From positions 11,605,330-11,669,329 of the forward strand of contig JAGGNK010007004.1 in assembly GCA_017590115.1 (NCBI GenBank): DNA of 64,000 nt. The letters are read 5' to 3'. The number at the start of each line of letters is the position of its first letter. The first letter of the stretch is position 1. The notes below the pieces were generated by a model, which saw only the letters and a list, made by a program, of their open reading frames with translations, made no database searches and was not told the origin of the DNA. A program made the position numbers and the translations under genes. This DNA comes from Montifringilla adamsi (Eukaryota; Chordata; Aves; Passeriformes; Passeridae). Below, piece by piece: positions 24,301-36,230 of this stretch.

Positions 24301-25824
24301 CTGAAAAACAGTGAGAGAATTGCTGACCCGGAGATAATATATTTAGCTAATTGCTGATTTAACATCTGGTAAGACCATAGGGTTGATGTTGCAAAATCCC
24401 AGTGCTTGAACCAGCTGCAGAGCGAGAGAGAAGAGGTCAATTGTCTCTGGGTGACCCTGGGGAGCTGACTCCTCAGGAAGGCAGCTGTGGGATGTGGATG
24501 GAATGTTGGGCTGCCTCTGGGACAGGCTCAGAGCTGACTCCCCAGGAATGAGGAGCAATCTGGCTCCATAAATGAGCAAGTACAGAAGGTCACAGGTCAC
24601 TACAACCTAGAGGATGAAAGGAAAAATCAAATATCACTAGGTAGGCTTAGCAAAATAGGATTAGCATTGAGAATCCCACTGTCTGGGAATCCACAGCTAC
24701 AAAGACAAACACCTCCACACCACCTTGACACATGAGGTGGGACACCCCTCATGAGCTTGCATCCAACAGCTGCATCTTGCAGACCCTCTTGAGCTGGGAG
24801 AGCTCAGGATTTTGGGGTGCTTGTCATACTCCACTTTGCTAATATTTATCATACCCACACACTGGTAGGTTTATCATAGTTTCATAATTGTTAGGCTTAG
24901 GCAAACATAACTGGCATAATTTTGTTTTCCTTGTGTTTGTAGTACTTGAATTTATCTGGCAGTTTTTCATAGCAGGAGCCTGCAAGCTGTGGGGCTGGAG
25001 CCTGGAGAGGCAGAGGCACTGTTTACCCACAGACTCCCAGTGTGTTCAGCCTGTAGAGCTGTCTTTGAAGCCTGGAGGGGTATCAGAGGGCACTTACATC
25101 CTCATAATAAATCTCTAAGGGCATTTATGCTGCCCTGACCACACAAGAAACTTATTTCTACCCTAATTTAAGGAAAAGATAGAGTCTCCTAAAGGAAAGG
25201 GAAATACACTCTTCAGTCACTGCAGTGGGGAAATAGCCTGCCTGGGAATTGCAGTAACCCAAAGAAAAAGGCATTGTTGTATTAAAGGTTTAAAATTATG
25301 AGAATAAAATTATTGTAAAAGGAGGATTCAGAAAAGAGAAATCCCAGGAGAACTGGGTGAGAAAAGGCAGAAAGTGTACAGAAAAAAAAAAAATTAAGCT
25401 GCAGTTACGTTCAGTGAAATTACAGTGTAGTATTAAACTGAGCTCTGGCTATCACCACTAAATCCACTAGATGACAGTGTGGAGACTGCATTCAAGCACT
25501 ACAACAACATCTGTCTGTTCTTTAAGGGCCTGTTGCCATTGTCTCACTGCTAGAAACCCAAAGTTTGCAGTGTGCCTCTGCTCCCAGCCAGGGGCTTCCT
25601 TCACCCCTGTCAGTGGAGAGAAGGTTGTCTTGGTCAGTACTATAACACTGGCATGAAAGAATTGATCATCATTTCTCTGGCACTGGCTGTTTTTTCCAAA
25701 GCCTAGAGGTCTGGGGACTTGGATTTGGGGAGTGGTAATGGGAAGTGGTCTGAAGGATGGAGGGACACCTGCCATCTCTCTGCTGTGCCTTGCAACCAGG
25801 CATGGAGGGGACAGGCTTTTTAGC
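21346..25824. other. Intergenic stretch, nothing recognised
   Basis: Only short, unremarkable open frames occur on both strands. I see no CR1 tail, LTR signals or RNA gene. A short T tract (23888-23897) and a poly-A run near 25381-25392 are present. Confidence 0.5.
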
Positions 25825-26020
25825 AGAGCTTGTTGTGACAGGACAAGGGGCAATGGTATTAAAATAGGAAAGGGTAGATTCAGATAAGATAAAAAGAAAA
25901 GATAAGGGTGGTGAGACACTTGCATAGGCTCCCCAAAGAGGTGGTAGGTGAATGCCCCATCCTTGGAAACATTCAAGGTCAGGTTGGACGGGGCTGAGTC
26001 TCCTGGTCTTCATGTGGTGC
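25825..26020 (+). mobile_element. CR1 LINE 3'-end fragment
   Basis: The order of blocks matches the CR1 3' region: tgtgacaggacaaggggcaatgg, then a degraded 'agataagggtggtgagacac', then 'ccccaaagaggtggtagg', then 'catccttggaaacattcaag', then 'gtcaggttggacggggctgag'. The final octamer-repeat tail is lost or very diverged. The fragment is non-coding and 5'-truncated, as is usual for CR1. Confidence 0.88.
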
Positions 26021-27504
26021 CCTAGCCAGGGCAGGAATGTTGTGTGTGGCACACACTGGTCAGAGGGCACTAAACCATCCCATTGCCAGCAGTGAGGCTC
26101 AGCTGATCAGCCCTTCCCTTCTGCTGGGTCTCTCCCCTATTAAAAAAGATGCCTTCATTTGAGAGACATGAAATATTAATCTGTTGTGCCATTTATTCTA
26201 GTGCAGCTTACCATGCACTGGAATCCCAAAGTGCCCTGAATTTTGTCTTAGCCTCTTACAGATGCCTTGAAACTGGCATTTGGCAGTTGTCCTGGTGATT
26301 TTATAACACCCAGGGTTTTAGAATTTTTGATATGCATGCTGCATGAACTTGGTCTTATATGGGATAACATGAAATTCCCCAAGTGAGAACAGATGGATTT
26401 TCTTTTGCTCTGCTTTTTCTTTCCATCTAGGGGAAGATTTGTCAGTCTAATTTTCCTTACTGCCTTTTCTGTGGCTAGAAAGTGGAAAAGAAATGCCATG
26501 AATGATCTCACTTAATAACAACCAGTCTTTCATGGCCTGTGTATCAGGTAGCTCTGTGGAAAAGGAATTAAAAATCAGCATGTCTGTGAATCTTTCTTTT
26601 CTTCTAAATTAACCATATATTCCAATTTCATAAACAATTATTTCAGTCTCTTTACTTCTCAAACACAGTATTATTTATCATTAAAGGCTGCTTTGAACAT
26701 AAAACTATTAGGATGCCCCTTATTAGAGTGGCTTAGTGCTGCTCCCTTTCTAATGAATTTTTTGCTTTATGACTTGCTGGCTGAGTTTGGGCTCTTACTT
26801 TAAATCACACAATTGATTCAGTGTTCAAAGTCAGTTTATCAGACCGTATCTTCATGAAATTGCCTGCCAGCAGAGCAGCCGAGGCAATGAAAAATTAGGA
26901 TGGAAAACAAAGTAACCTTGTTTTTATAAATTGTCAAATGTTTGGGCTTTGCTTCTGCAACCCTTAAACTCAGAAGGGCGGGGAGCTTCTGACGCCAGCC
27001 CAACAAAGCCGAAAACAATCTTCTGGAGTGGCACTGCTTCCTTCTGGAAGGGATGATGGACAGCCTGGGACTGGGGGATCTTCTGTGATGGGTTTGTCAC
27101 ATGGCTGGCTCCCTTTTCCTAATTTTCCAGGGAGATGTCTGCAAATGCCTATGCTGTAAATTCATTCATTTTGTCAGTGGAGTGCACAGGGAAGGTGTCA
27201 GGCCCCAGGACAGCCATTGCTGATGCTACCAGCGATGCGTGTGAGACTCTTTGCCTGTCGCATAAAACTATATAGCAGCAGAAGACACTTTACAAGATAT
27301 CACAGTTGAAGTGATGATGAAAGTCATCGTTGGAGAGGATGAGGTTATGGTGGATACTTCAGGAAAAATGTTTGTCTTCTCTCAGCTAGCGTGGTCTTAC
27401 CTTGGTGAAGCAGAAATCGAGGGATGCCACAAGCGAGACATTTAAAATTGTGCTGGGCACAGAGCTGGACGTGGTTTGTACATCAGAGACCTGATCTGAT
27501 CATG
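26021..27504. other. Intergenic stretch, nothing recognised
   Basis: No coding evidence. The part around 26,700-26,990 has the even, non-repetitive texture of possibly conserved non-coding DNA, but that cannot be judged without alignment. Confidence 0.45.
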
Positions 27505-27680
27505 AATCATGATCAGAATCATGGCATCATTTAGGTTGGAAAAGACTCCAATGATTAACCTAGCACTGCCAGTCCACCACAAAACCATGTCCCCAGGTGT
27601 CACATCTGTATGACTTTTAAATATCTCCAGGGCTGGTGATCCAGCCACTTTCTTGGGTAGCCTGTTCCTAAAGTCAAGGG
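27505..27680 (-). mobile_element. CR1 LINE 3'-end fragment, minus strand
   Basis: On the plus strand it begins with an 'atcatgatcagaatcatgg' tail remnant. It continues 'catcatttaggttggaaaag', 'agcactgccagtccacca', 'aaaccatgtccccaggtgtc', 'tttaaatatctccagggctgg' and 'gtagcctgttcct'. This is the reverse complement of the CR1 3' end. It is truncated after about 175 bp and diverged by point changes and a small deletion. Confidence 0.9.
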
Positions 27681-30600
27681 CAAAAGCTCACCTGTCCAGG
27701 GATCAGACAAACATCTCATCACCTTGATAATCAAATTTATTTGCTTTTATTTTTCAGTGCACCAGTCACAGAAGCTCAGCAGGGGCAATCTTGGTATCAC
27801 ACGTACCTCAGTGGTTTGTAGGCAGGGACAGAATCTGACCCTTTAACAGAAGAAAATTCCATTATGTAAAATCTCTTGGTACTTATGGATTAAGAATTAC
27901 CATGGTAAGTACTTCCTGAATGTGTAGTGCTTAATTTGTGTACTTGCACAAAAAAACTCCTTGCACTGTGATGCAGTATAAACTTACAAATACTTGACTG
28001 CGTGATGCTGCCAAAACAATTTGTAATTGGCCAGCAGAACAAAGAGTTAAATAAGTAACCAGGAAAAATCCTGATTTTGAAAGAAATATCTCATTTTGCA
28101 TCTTCTTCTCAGAGAAAAATATTCATATTAAATATACATCAGATCTTTATACAAGTTTTAGGCACTTTTAAAAATACAAATATTAAGTGTTTTCCCTACA
28201 AGATTTTTTTCTGGAAGTGCTAAAAATTTGTGTGAAAACAAAGCAGCTTGACATTGAGCAAGGGAAACACAGTTTGCTCTAACTTCTCCTGAATGTATGG
28301 TAACACAGACCAAATTGTGGTTTTAAATGAGGTAGTGCAGCCCCACTTGGAGTCAATTTGTTGTGACTGCTAACAGAACTTGATTCTATAACCAGTGAAC
28401 AGTGCTGCACTGTGCAATAATCATATTAGTAACTTCACAGTACAAAGTAATATCTGAAAAATAATTCTTAATTTTAAAAATACTTTAGAATGACTTGTCA
28501 CATTAAACTTTTCCAACACTATGCATTGCATCTTGGATGTTGCTTTTGAATCACCTGATGCTCACTATAAAGCAGAATTTTCTGGTCAGACACATTTTCC
28601 ATAACACTGTGAAAATTCTGTGGCTCCCACAATGGAACATTCATGTTTTTTAAATAAAGAATGCACTGAATTGTGTCATGGATGCCAAGACATTAAGAAA
28701 GAATGGAGATCAACACTCTAATTTTTATCATACAAGACGCTGCAAGTGGCATTTGCAGTTAATTGTAGAAGTCCTTCAGAATGAAACATTTTGGGTAACT
28801 TGGAAGAAGTTGAAGTTGAACTTGAACTTCAGTATATTCTTCATTGAATACAATGAAGATAATATTTCAGTTGTTCTAATTGTAAACAGAAAGTTTTCTT
28901 AGTGGAAAATTTTGATTCTGCAAAAGTTGTTTTTACATTCGGAAAGGAGCCAACTGTTTAATGCCAAAAAGACTTTTAATCAGCTGTTCAGTGCAGGGTC
29001 CATATGGCAGAAAAGCAGACCTGTAGTCTTTGATCTTATTTGGGTTTCATCAAAAAGAAGGAAACACACGATCAAGACTACTCTGAACTGTAATTAAACG
29101 TTGTCCTCCTGTTGACCCAGTTATCAAAAGTGACTTCTTCATGTGAGCAGGAAAAATCAAAGTAGGTATGACAAAGTGATGCATCTGGGTTTGGAAACTA
29201 GCATGTAGTAACTGTGCTGCTCTGATAGGCCAAAAAAAAGGCAGCAAGGCATTAATTACCACTTTGATGGTGCTTGATGAAAAATACATACCTGCAAAAG
29301 CAGAAAGGGTTGTAATAAATTACTTTTGACTGGAACCTTGGATCTTTGGCTGGTGCTTTAATATTTAATATGGAGAAAATAAACAAAGATCTAGTTAAAG
29401 TAATCTGAATAACTTTGTCTCCTATCTGAGGAGCAGGTAACAAGCCTTGCATTACCCGGCAAGGCATGGAAATCCTCAAGGAAAGCCATCTGGTAGAAGA
29501 AGGTAGTTTTTTTAAAAAAAGGAATTGTTTGATGACCAGTTCCTGGAGAGAGTGAGAAGGTGGAGATCTGGCCTGGAACTGGGTGGAACAAAGCTGAAGC
29601 TGCCTGCCCAGAGGTTGAGGACTGGAGGGGCGGAATGTGGAAAAATGCTGAGGAGAGGAATGGCTTGCAGGCCTTGCTGTTAGCAAGCCTTAGCTTTCTA
29701 TAATTTCCTGATCAGTTTTTAGAGTAAATTTGGTGTTTAGACACTCCTCTGAAGGCTCTGTGAGCAACTTGTTCTATCACATCCCTCCTGAACAAGAAAA
29801 CTGGACCCAGCCTGTGTTCACAGCCTGGAGCACCCTTGGGCTGTGCAGAAACTGCAGGCAGGATATGGATGAGCCAGGAGCTGCTTTCTAGGTCAGGCAA
29901 ATGAAATACATCAAATTGGTGGCTACAGAGCATTTATTTGGCTTAGGAGCTGAGAGCACTGGATCTGAAGGACGCAGGACTCATGAGCTGTTAGCACAAG
30001 ATACAAGAAAAAGGAAGTTTGGGCTCAGCACTGTAACTTTTGCACATGAAGCTTATCTTTACCAATTGGATTAAAGTTTATTAATTCTGGCAAGAAATAG
30101 TGGGGTAGATGATCAATGGAGGAAGAGACAGGAGATGGCAAAGAACTGTTAAAATCTGCAAATCATTATATGAGTGCCTGTTCTGGATTTAAATGTGTTA
30201 ATATAAATTAATTATGAACTTGCTATCAAAGGGAAGAGTGGAGTATTTATGGAAGGGGTACAATGTAGCATAATCTAAAAATAAAGTAGTTTGGGCTGAA
30301 TAAGAGAAAAAATGGGGCCAAAAAAACTTCCAGTCATCTATCTCCAGCTTCCATGTGTTGATGATAATTTGTCTGAGTTTGTTCTCCAGTGCTGCAAAAT
30401 ATTACAAGATCAAAAAGGCTGACCCATATGGAAATTTCTGCTGGAAAATAAAAGCTATTCCTCTTGCTTTTCTGTTATGAGTGATGTCTGATAATAATGC
30501 AACATGACCCATCTCCCCAAGAAAAAAGTCTGAAACATTTCAGTTGAAATATGCTGAAAGAAACCCAAATAAAATATCTACCCCTATGCCTAAGTTTTAG

Positions 30601-33600
30601 ACTCTGAAAAGATTTAAAGATATACAGACATGAAATGGAAGCAAAACTGTCCTTTGCATCTGGGCCAATTAATTTGATGTTGCATTGTATTGAGACACTA
30701 CTTAGATCTTCATATCTGGTAATGTGATTTAAATTTCAGTAAGATGTGTAATACCAAAAATTACAAATAGTCACCTTTAAACAACAACATTATTATAAAG
30801 TTGCAAGACTCAGTGGGGATATAAAGAATCTCGAGTATGTACCTGAATAATCTGCAATAATTTTTAGGTTGAAATAATCTAGTTGTCCTGTGATTGGAGA
30901 TGAACATTATCATCTTTCCTGGGCATGTATAATTTGGAGTCTTTTCTCAAAATCTGTTAAAGAGTCACTGAGGTAACCAGTGCCTCTATAGCCAGTAAAA
31001 CCAGTTCATTATCGTAGCTGAAGAAAGAAATTTCTCTTACAGCAATACTAATTTCTTACAGGACCTATCTGTCAAGATGGTTCTAGTAATTATAGTTCCT
31101 TATCAAAATGGAAATCAGGTCTCTCGTTGATCAAATTCCTAATCTGTCTTTGGCACTGGCTGGGATGTGAGCTGGAAGGAAATTAAATGCTGATGCTTAA
31201 GGCAACACTTTGATTTAAGCCTGTCTTAAATTTCTTGGCATCACCTTTAGAAACAATGTGAAGAAAAATAACTGGTTGTACATGAGTGCTCCATTCTTTA
31301 TTCTTCTTCTTATTTCTCTGCATTTCCTGAGTTTATATGATTTGACTACCAAATTCTGAGTTCAATCAGCTTTTGGAAAAAAAGTCTAATTTTTCCTCCT
31401 ACCCCTGATGAGGGAGAAAAATGACAGATATGAAAATGTTATCATTTTGCCCTGTGGACTTCTTGCAAAATTTAATCCTGCACATGAAAACAATGCACAT
31501 GAAACAACAGAAAAGCTCACAATTTTACTGGAGATCAGATATCAACCTCACAGGAGGGCTACTTCATTGTGTTCTCCATTTTTCCCCTCACTTGTATAAA
31601 TTTCTATTGTTCTCATGTCTCCACTCCTCCAACTTCAAAACTTTGAACTTTATGATTCAAGATACACAGATTTTCTTTACAGGAGAAGTAGTGTTGTTTT
31701 TGTGTGTTTGATGTTGTCATGGAAACAATCAGTACTAATTACTCTAATATAATTTCCCATTTCTGACTGTATATAGCTTTTGTAAATAGTCATTCTGATG
31801 AAATAGAAGACAAACAGCTGTACTATATACATATACCCCATCTGATCTGTTGTCTTTCTACTACAACACTGGTAGTAAAAAAAAAAGTCATAAAACCAAT
31901 CTTGGATTCATATTTTTTTCCATGATACTTCTCCAATTTCCAGCAAGCTTTAGTTTAAAAACTTTTTCATCTAGAAATTGTATCTACGTAATGTTGTCTA
32001 ACTGTCCTTAACAGACCTTTCCTCTAGGAAGCCATCTAGTTGCTTTCAGAATTTATTTATACTTTGGGCATCCAAACAAATTAGGATTTTATAAAATAAC
32101 AGGATGTTATGTCCTGCAATACAATTGGCACTACATGTGCCAGCAGTATTTTTTTTTCATTTGTCTTTGCCCTGCTGCTTGATGGTTTCATTGAGTGCCC
32201 TGTGGTTCTAGTCTCATGAAAAATAAAGACTAATCATTCCCTTGCTACCTGCTCCATGTCAGTTATGTTTTTCTAGACCTCTATCATGTCCTCAGTTAAT
32301 CTCTTTTTTCAAATTGAGGAAAACAAATCTATTTGCTTTCTTCTATAGCAGAGATGAGTCAGAAATAGGAAACAATCTGACTCCCCTTGTCTGTATCCTT
32401 TCTAGTTGGAAAATCTCATTTTTGCAGTGGCCAGAGCCTCTCAGAAGACTGGCTACACCATAGCCTTATGGAGTACCAAAAGACAGTTTATATTCCCTTG
32501 CTGGTCTTTTTGCTGCTCAGGGGATAGAAAGCTTCATCCTGCAAATGCTGTCTGCAATGATGTAGGAGAATGCCTGGTGACAAAAGCTGTTGAGAACGTA
32601 GAATTAAGGTCACTTCACCGTGTGCACTGCTCTGCATTCATCTGTGCTGCTTTTCTCTTGCTGCTTTGTTAGCTGGGCAGTCCTGCCAGATCTTTCTGTA
32701 ACTCCTGGCTAACAAGTTAAATGCTGTTGCTCTGAAGCATTAGCCCTCTTGGATGAAAAAAACCCCAACCCCAGAAATGAGAGGTTTACAAGCCACATCT
32801 CTTTGAAGGTTTTTTTTTTTTTTCCTGCCTTTCTGTTTGCTTCCAGTTGTTCAGCATCCTAGAGTGAAAGAAACAAAAATAAACATAGGAATTCTTTTTT
32901 TTTCCCAACATACTTTGCCTTCCAGATTTTCAGGCAAACCATTTCCTTCAGTTATAAACTGGAGGCAGAGGATACAGGTATGTTCCCTGATCTACTTGTG
33001 GAGTCTCCATGAGCAAAATTTTCAAGACCAGGCTTTAAAGGCAGCTGCAAGGAATGGCAGAATAACTGCTGGGAGTGGGAGGTCTGTCTGAGAACTCCTC
33101 TGATGCTGCAACTAGAAAAGCTGAGACATGGGATCGATTTGTTCACAATGCTGGCTTTGGCACATTTCATTATACAGAGTGAACAAAAATTGGTCTCATT
33201 GGTATATAGCTCTTTTATATGTGTTTTTAAGGATGGAGATACATCACGTGTATTTTATCAGTGCTCTGTCAGCACATGGCAGCTGAACCCAGCAGCAATG
33301 ACAGTATTATTTAGATTAGAGTTTATATATAGATATGCTGTGAAATTTCACTTTATTAATGGCTTTTACAGGACTTCTTGTCTTCTATGCAGTATTAATA
33401 TGAAATTAAATCTTGTAAAGTAGTGTAGCTTTTGTTGTACGCCTTCATAGTATCAGGCGTGATACTATGGCAGGAGAAACCTGAGGAAAGCAGAGAATAT
33501 AAAGGGGAATGGAGAGAGGGCAAAAAGAAGAGGAATATGCAGAACAGAGTGCTACATAGTGTTGAAGATGGATTTAAGAAAAAGAAAGCTACTCAAAAGA

Positions 33601-35330
33601 CCAAAACAGATTTTTTTGACTCCCAGGGAACCAATTGAAGCTTCTTGGGAGCTACTGACATATGAACCTGTGAGGAAGAACAGAGAGCAGAAATGTAGAA
33701 CATCCATGCCTATGGCAAATAATTCTTGCAGTAGGCATGAGCTGCCCCTGTCTGCTGCTCCCTGCTGTTCAGAAATGTCTGCAAGTGATGCAGTGGGAAG
33801 TGCAGGAACACATCTGGAATGTACCACAGAAACCTGCCCTGGCCATTTGAGAGACCAAACACCCTGGGCACTGCACAGCTCTGCTGTGCCTGCATGTCAG
33901 CGTGGAGCTGTGTTAGTGGTTAAGATGATGAAATAGTTTGTGGAGCAGGTAAATGTGATTTTCCACAAATATTGGCAGGTCTGCAACATTCAGCATGAAG
34001 GGTTATTTAGAGACTGTCACTTTGTTCTGTTCCCGGGTCACATCTCACAGTAACCATTTTGGAGGATACACCTTTCATGGGGGCACTGGCACTGTGCCAG
34101 TGTCAATCCATGACAGAGACATACTTATTTATTCCAGATCTCATTCCTAACTCAAGGAATAAACACCATTAATTCAGAGGCATTCACTGAAAACATCAGA
34201 TCTGCGTGATGTGCAGAAAATGAAACAAAAGACTGCAGAGACCTTTATCTTTGAAGGGTTTTTTAAAATTTGCACCGACAGTCAGTACCTCACGCTCCAA
34301 AGATTGAAGCATTTATTCATGTAGAGGTTAACTGCAGTCAGAGGAAGAGGTTTAGCCATGCTCAAACTAATCCAGAATTGGGACAGCCTGTCAGTTTAGG
34401 TGGGAGGGTGTCTGGGGAGCTGTGCCTCGGGCACTGCCTGATCCCAGTGTCCCAGCATCCCCATTCTCCCAGCTCCCTGAACCAGCCTGGCAGCTGCGAT
34501 GCTGTGCACTGAATAGGGTCAGGGAAGTAATCCACCAGCAAATTTTGGGCACCTGTAATACATTTTGCTTTTCTCTTTAAGCAGATCACTGGTTAGAAGG
34601 AAAATTAGGAGTCTCAGAGCAGCTAATGTAACCTCTACCTACATTTATTGTATCCAATCATTACAACTACAGCTTATTAATAGCAATAATTGAAAAGAAA
34701 CTTTGCTTAATAGTGAGGTTTCTTTTCCCTTTAGGCTGCCAACAGCTTTCCCGTATATAATCTCATTTTTCAACATAATTTCATCTATCAGGCTGGCTGT
34801 AATAAGTCTTTTACTTCATTTTTTAGTGCTTAGTCATCCACATAAGTTTTCTTCTGATATTTTTGTTTAAGCTCCTCTATCAAGACAGCAGAATCTGGAG
34901 CACACACAGACCCAGAATGAAGAGAGAGCTGCACAGGGGAGCAGGCAGCTGGCTTGTCATCCCTAGCAGCTCCTTTCCTGACATCCATTTCCCATGAGTA
35001 TGGCAGCAGCAAGGTACTGTTGGTGTGTTTTCCGAAGGGACAGGAAGGGAGGACCTGTTTCACTGTGTGGTCATATCCCCAGACATTACTGACAAGGATC
35101 AGATGGCAGATTGCCATCTCTGAGGACAATTCCCTTCACCCTTGGTTCTGTCTCTGATCCACTGACAATTCTTAGCCAGTCACTGAAGCCTCACACATTT
35201 CCCATACTCTGATTTTGGGTTTTTTCTTATAGTCATACAAAGACCTCCTTCCATCCCTCTTTCTCTTTCACCCCACTGCCCTGTTTTTCTAGTTCCCATC
35301 TACCACAGTTGGAAGAGAAACACCAACGTG
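27681..35330. other. Intergenic stretch, nothing recognised
   Basis: Many short frames on both strands, none with a domain. Local structures include a poly-T run near 32811-32823 and a 10-bp stem hairpin at 33446-33469. Near 34,610-34,820 is an A/T-rich, non-repetitive stretch that could be a conserved non-coding element. I see no LTR or CR1 signature. Confidence 0.5.
33446..33469. repeat. Short perfect hairpin, 10-bp stem and 4-nt loop
   Basis: Arms 33446-33455 (catagtatca) and 33460-33469 (tgatactatg) are exact reverse complements around ggcg. It lies in A/T-rich intergenic DNA and has no assigned role. Confidence 0.8.
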
Positions 35331-36202
35331 ATACTGTCAAGCTCAACCTACTCAGTTCCCCAAGCAAGGGCCAGGCTGCACAGGGAAAAACTGCACAAAC
35401 AGGGCTCACACATGAGAATTATCCGGGCTCTTCACCATGGACAGTGAGCTGGTATCAATGCTGGGCAACCCCAGTGTAGGGAATTATGTGCTCTGACTCC
35501 ATGATTCAGAATGCTGAACAACTGCTTTATTAAAACTACACTATATTACATTAATACTGTATTATAACTATACTGAAGAGATACTATACTATACTACACT
35601 AAAGAAAACCCATGACTGTCTGAGACAGCCAGACACAGCTTCGAGTGATTGTCTAATCACTCAAAACAACTTTTACCCGTGTCCAATAACCAAATCACTT
35701 TGGGTAAACAATCTCCATAATACATTCCACATGTGCAAAAACAGGAGCAGTGAATAGAGATAAGAATACTGTCAAGCTCAACCTACTCAGTTCCCCAAGC
35801 AAGGGCCAGGCTGCACAGGGAAAAACTGCACAAACAGGGCTCACACATGAGAATTATCCGGGCTCTTCACCATGGACAGTGAGCTGGTATCAATGCTGGG
35901 CAACCCCAGTGTAGGGAATTATGTGCTCTGACTCCATGATTCAGAATGCTGAACAACTGCTTTATTAAAACTACACTATATTACATTAATACTGTATTAT
36001 AACTATACTGAAGAGATACTATACTATACTACACTAAAGAAAACCCATGACTGTCTGAGACAGCCAGACACAGCTTCGAGTGATTGTCTAATCACTCAAA
36101 ACAACTTTTACCCGTGTCCAATAACCAAATCACTTTGGGTAAACAATCTCCATAATACATTCCACATGTGCAAAAACAGGAGCAGTGAATAGAGATAAGA
36201 AT
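35331..36202. repeat. Perfect 435-bp tandem duplication (2 copies)
   Basis: Copy 1 starts at 35331 and copy 2 at 35766. The sequence from each start to 'agagataagaat' (35767 and 36202) appears identical base for base by eye. Two bases (AT) are shared at the junction. The unit covers most of an LTR plus about 119 bp beyond its apparent end. It is either a recent duplication or an assembly artefact. Confidence 0.93.
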
Positions 36203-36230
36203 TGTTTTCTCTTCTTGTCTGAGGTTCTCA
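35331..36230 (-). mobile_element. ERV LTR (minus strand), tandemly duplicated
   Basis: Read on the minus strand, the unit starts TGAGAACCTCAG at 36230. It contains a region 'attcttatctc' followed by 'catgtggaatgtatt', a purine/TA-rich promoter region and an AATAAAG poly(A) signal (complement at 35961-35966 and 35526-35531). The sequence after the poly(A) site includes 'catggagtcag'. The same blocks occur in the plus-strand LTR at 43567-43900, so both belong to one family. A second copy lies directly downstream and lacks only the first 28 bp or so of the U3. Confidence 0.82.

Noticed and set aside
25467..26070. 169- and 133-codon minus-strand frames
   Set aside because: They overlap a plus-strand CR1 3' UTR and have no recognisable domain, so they are chance frames.
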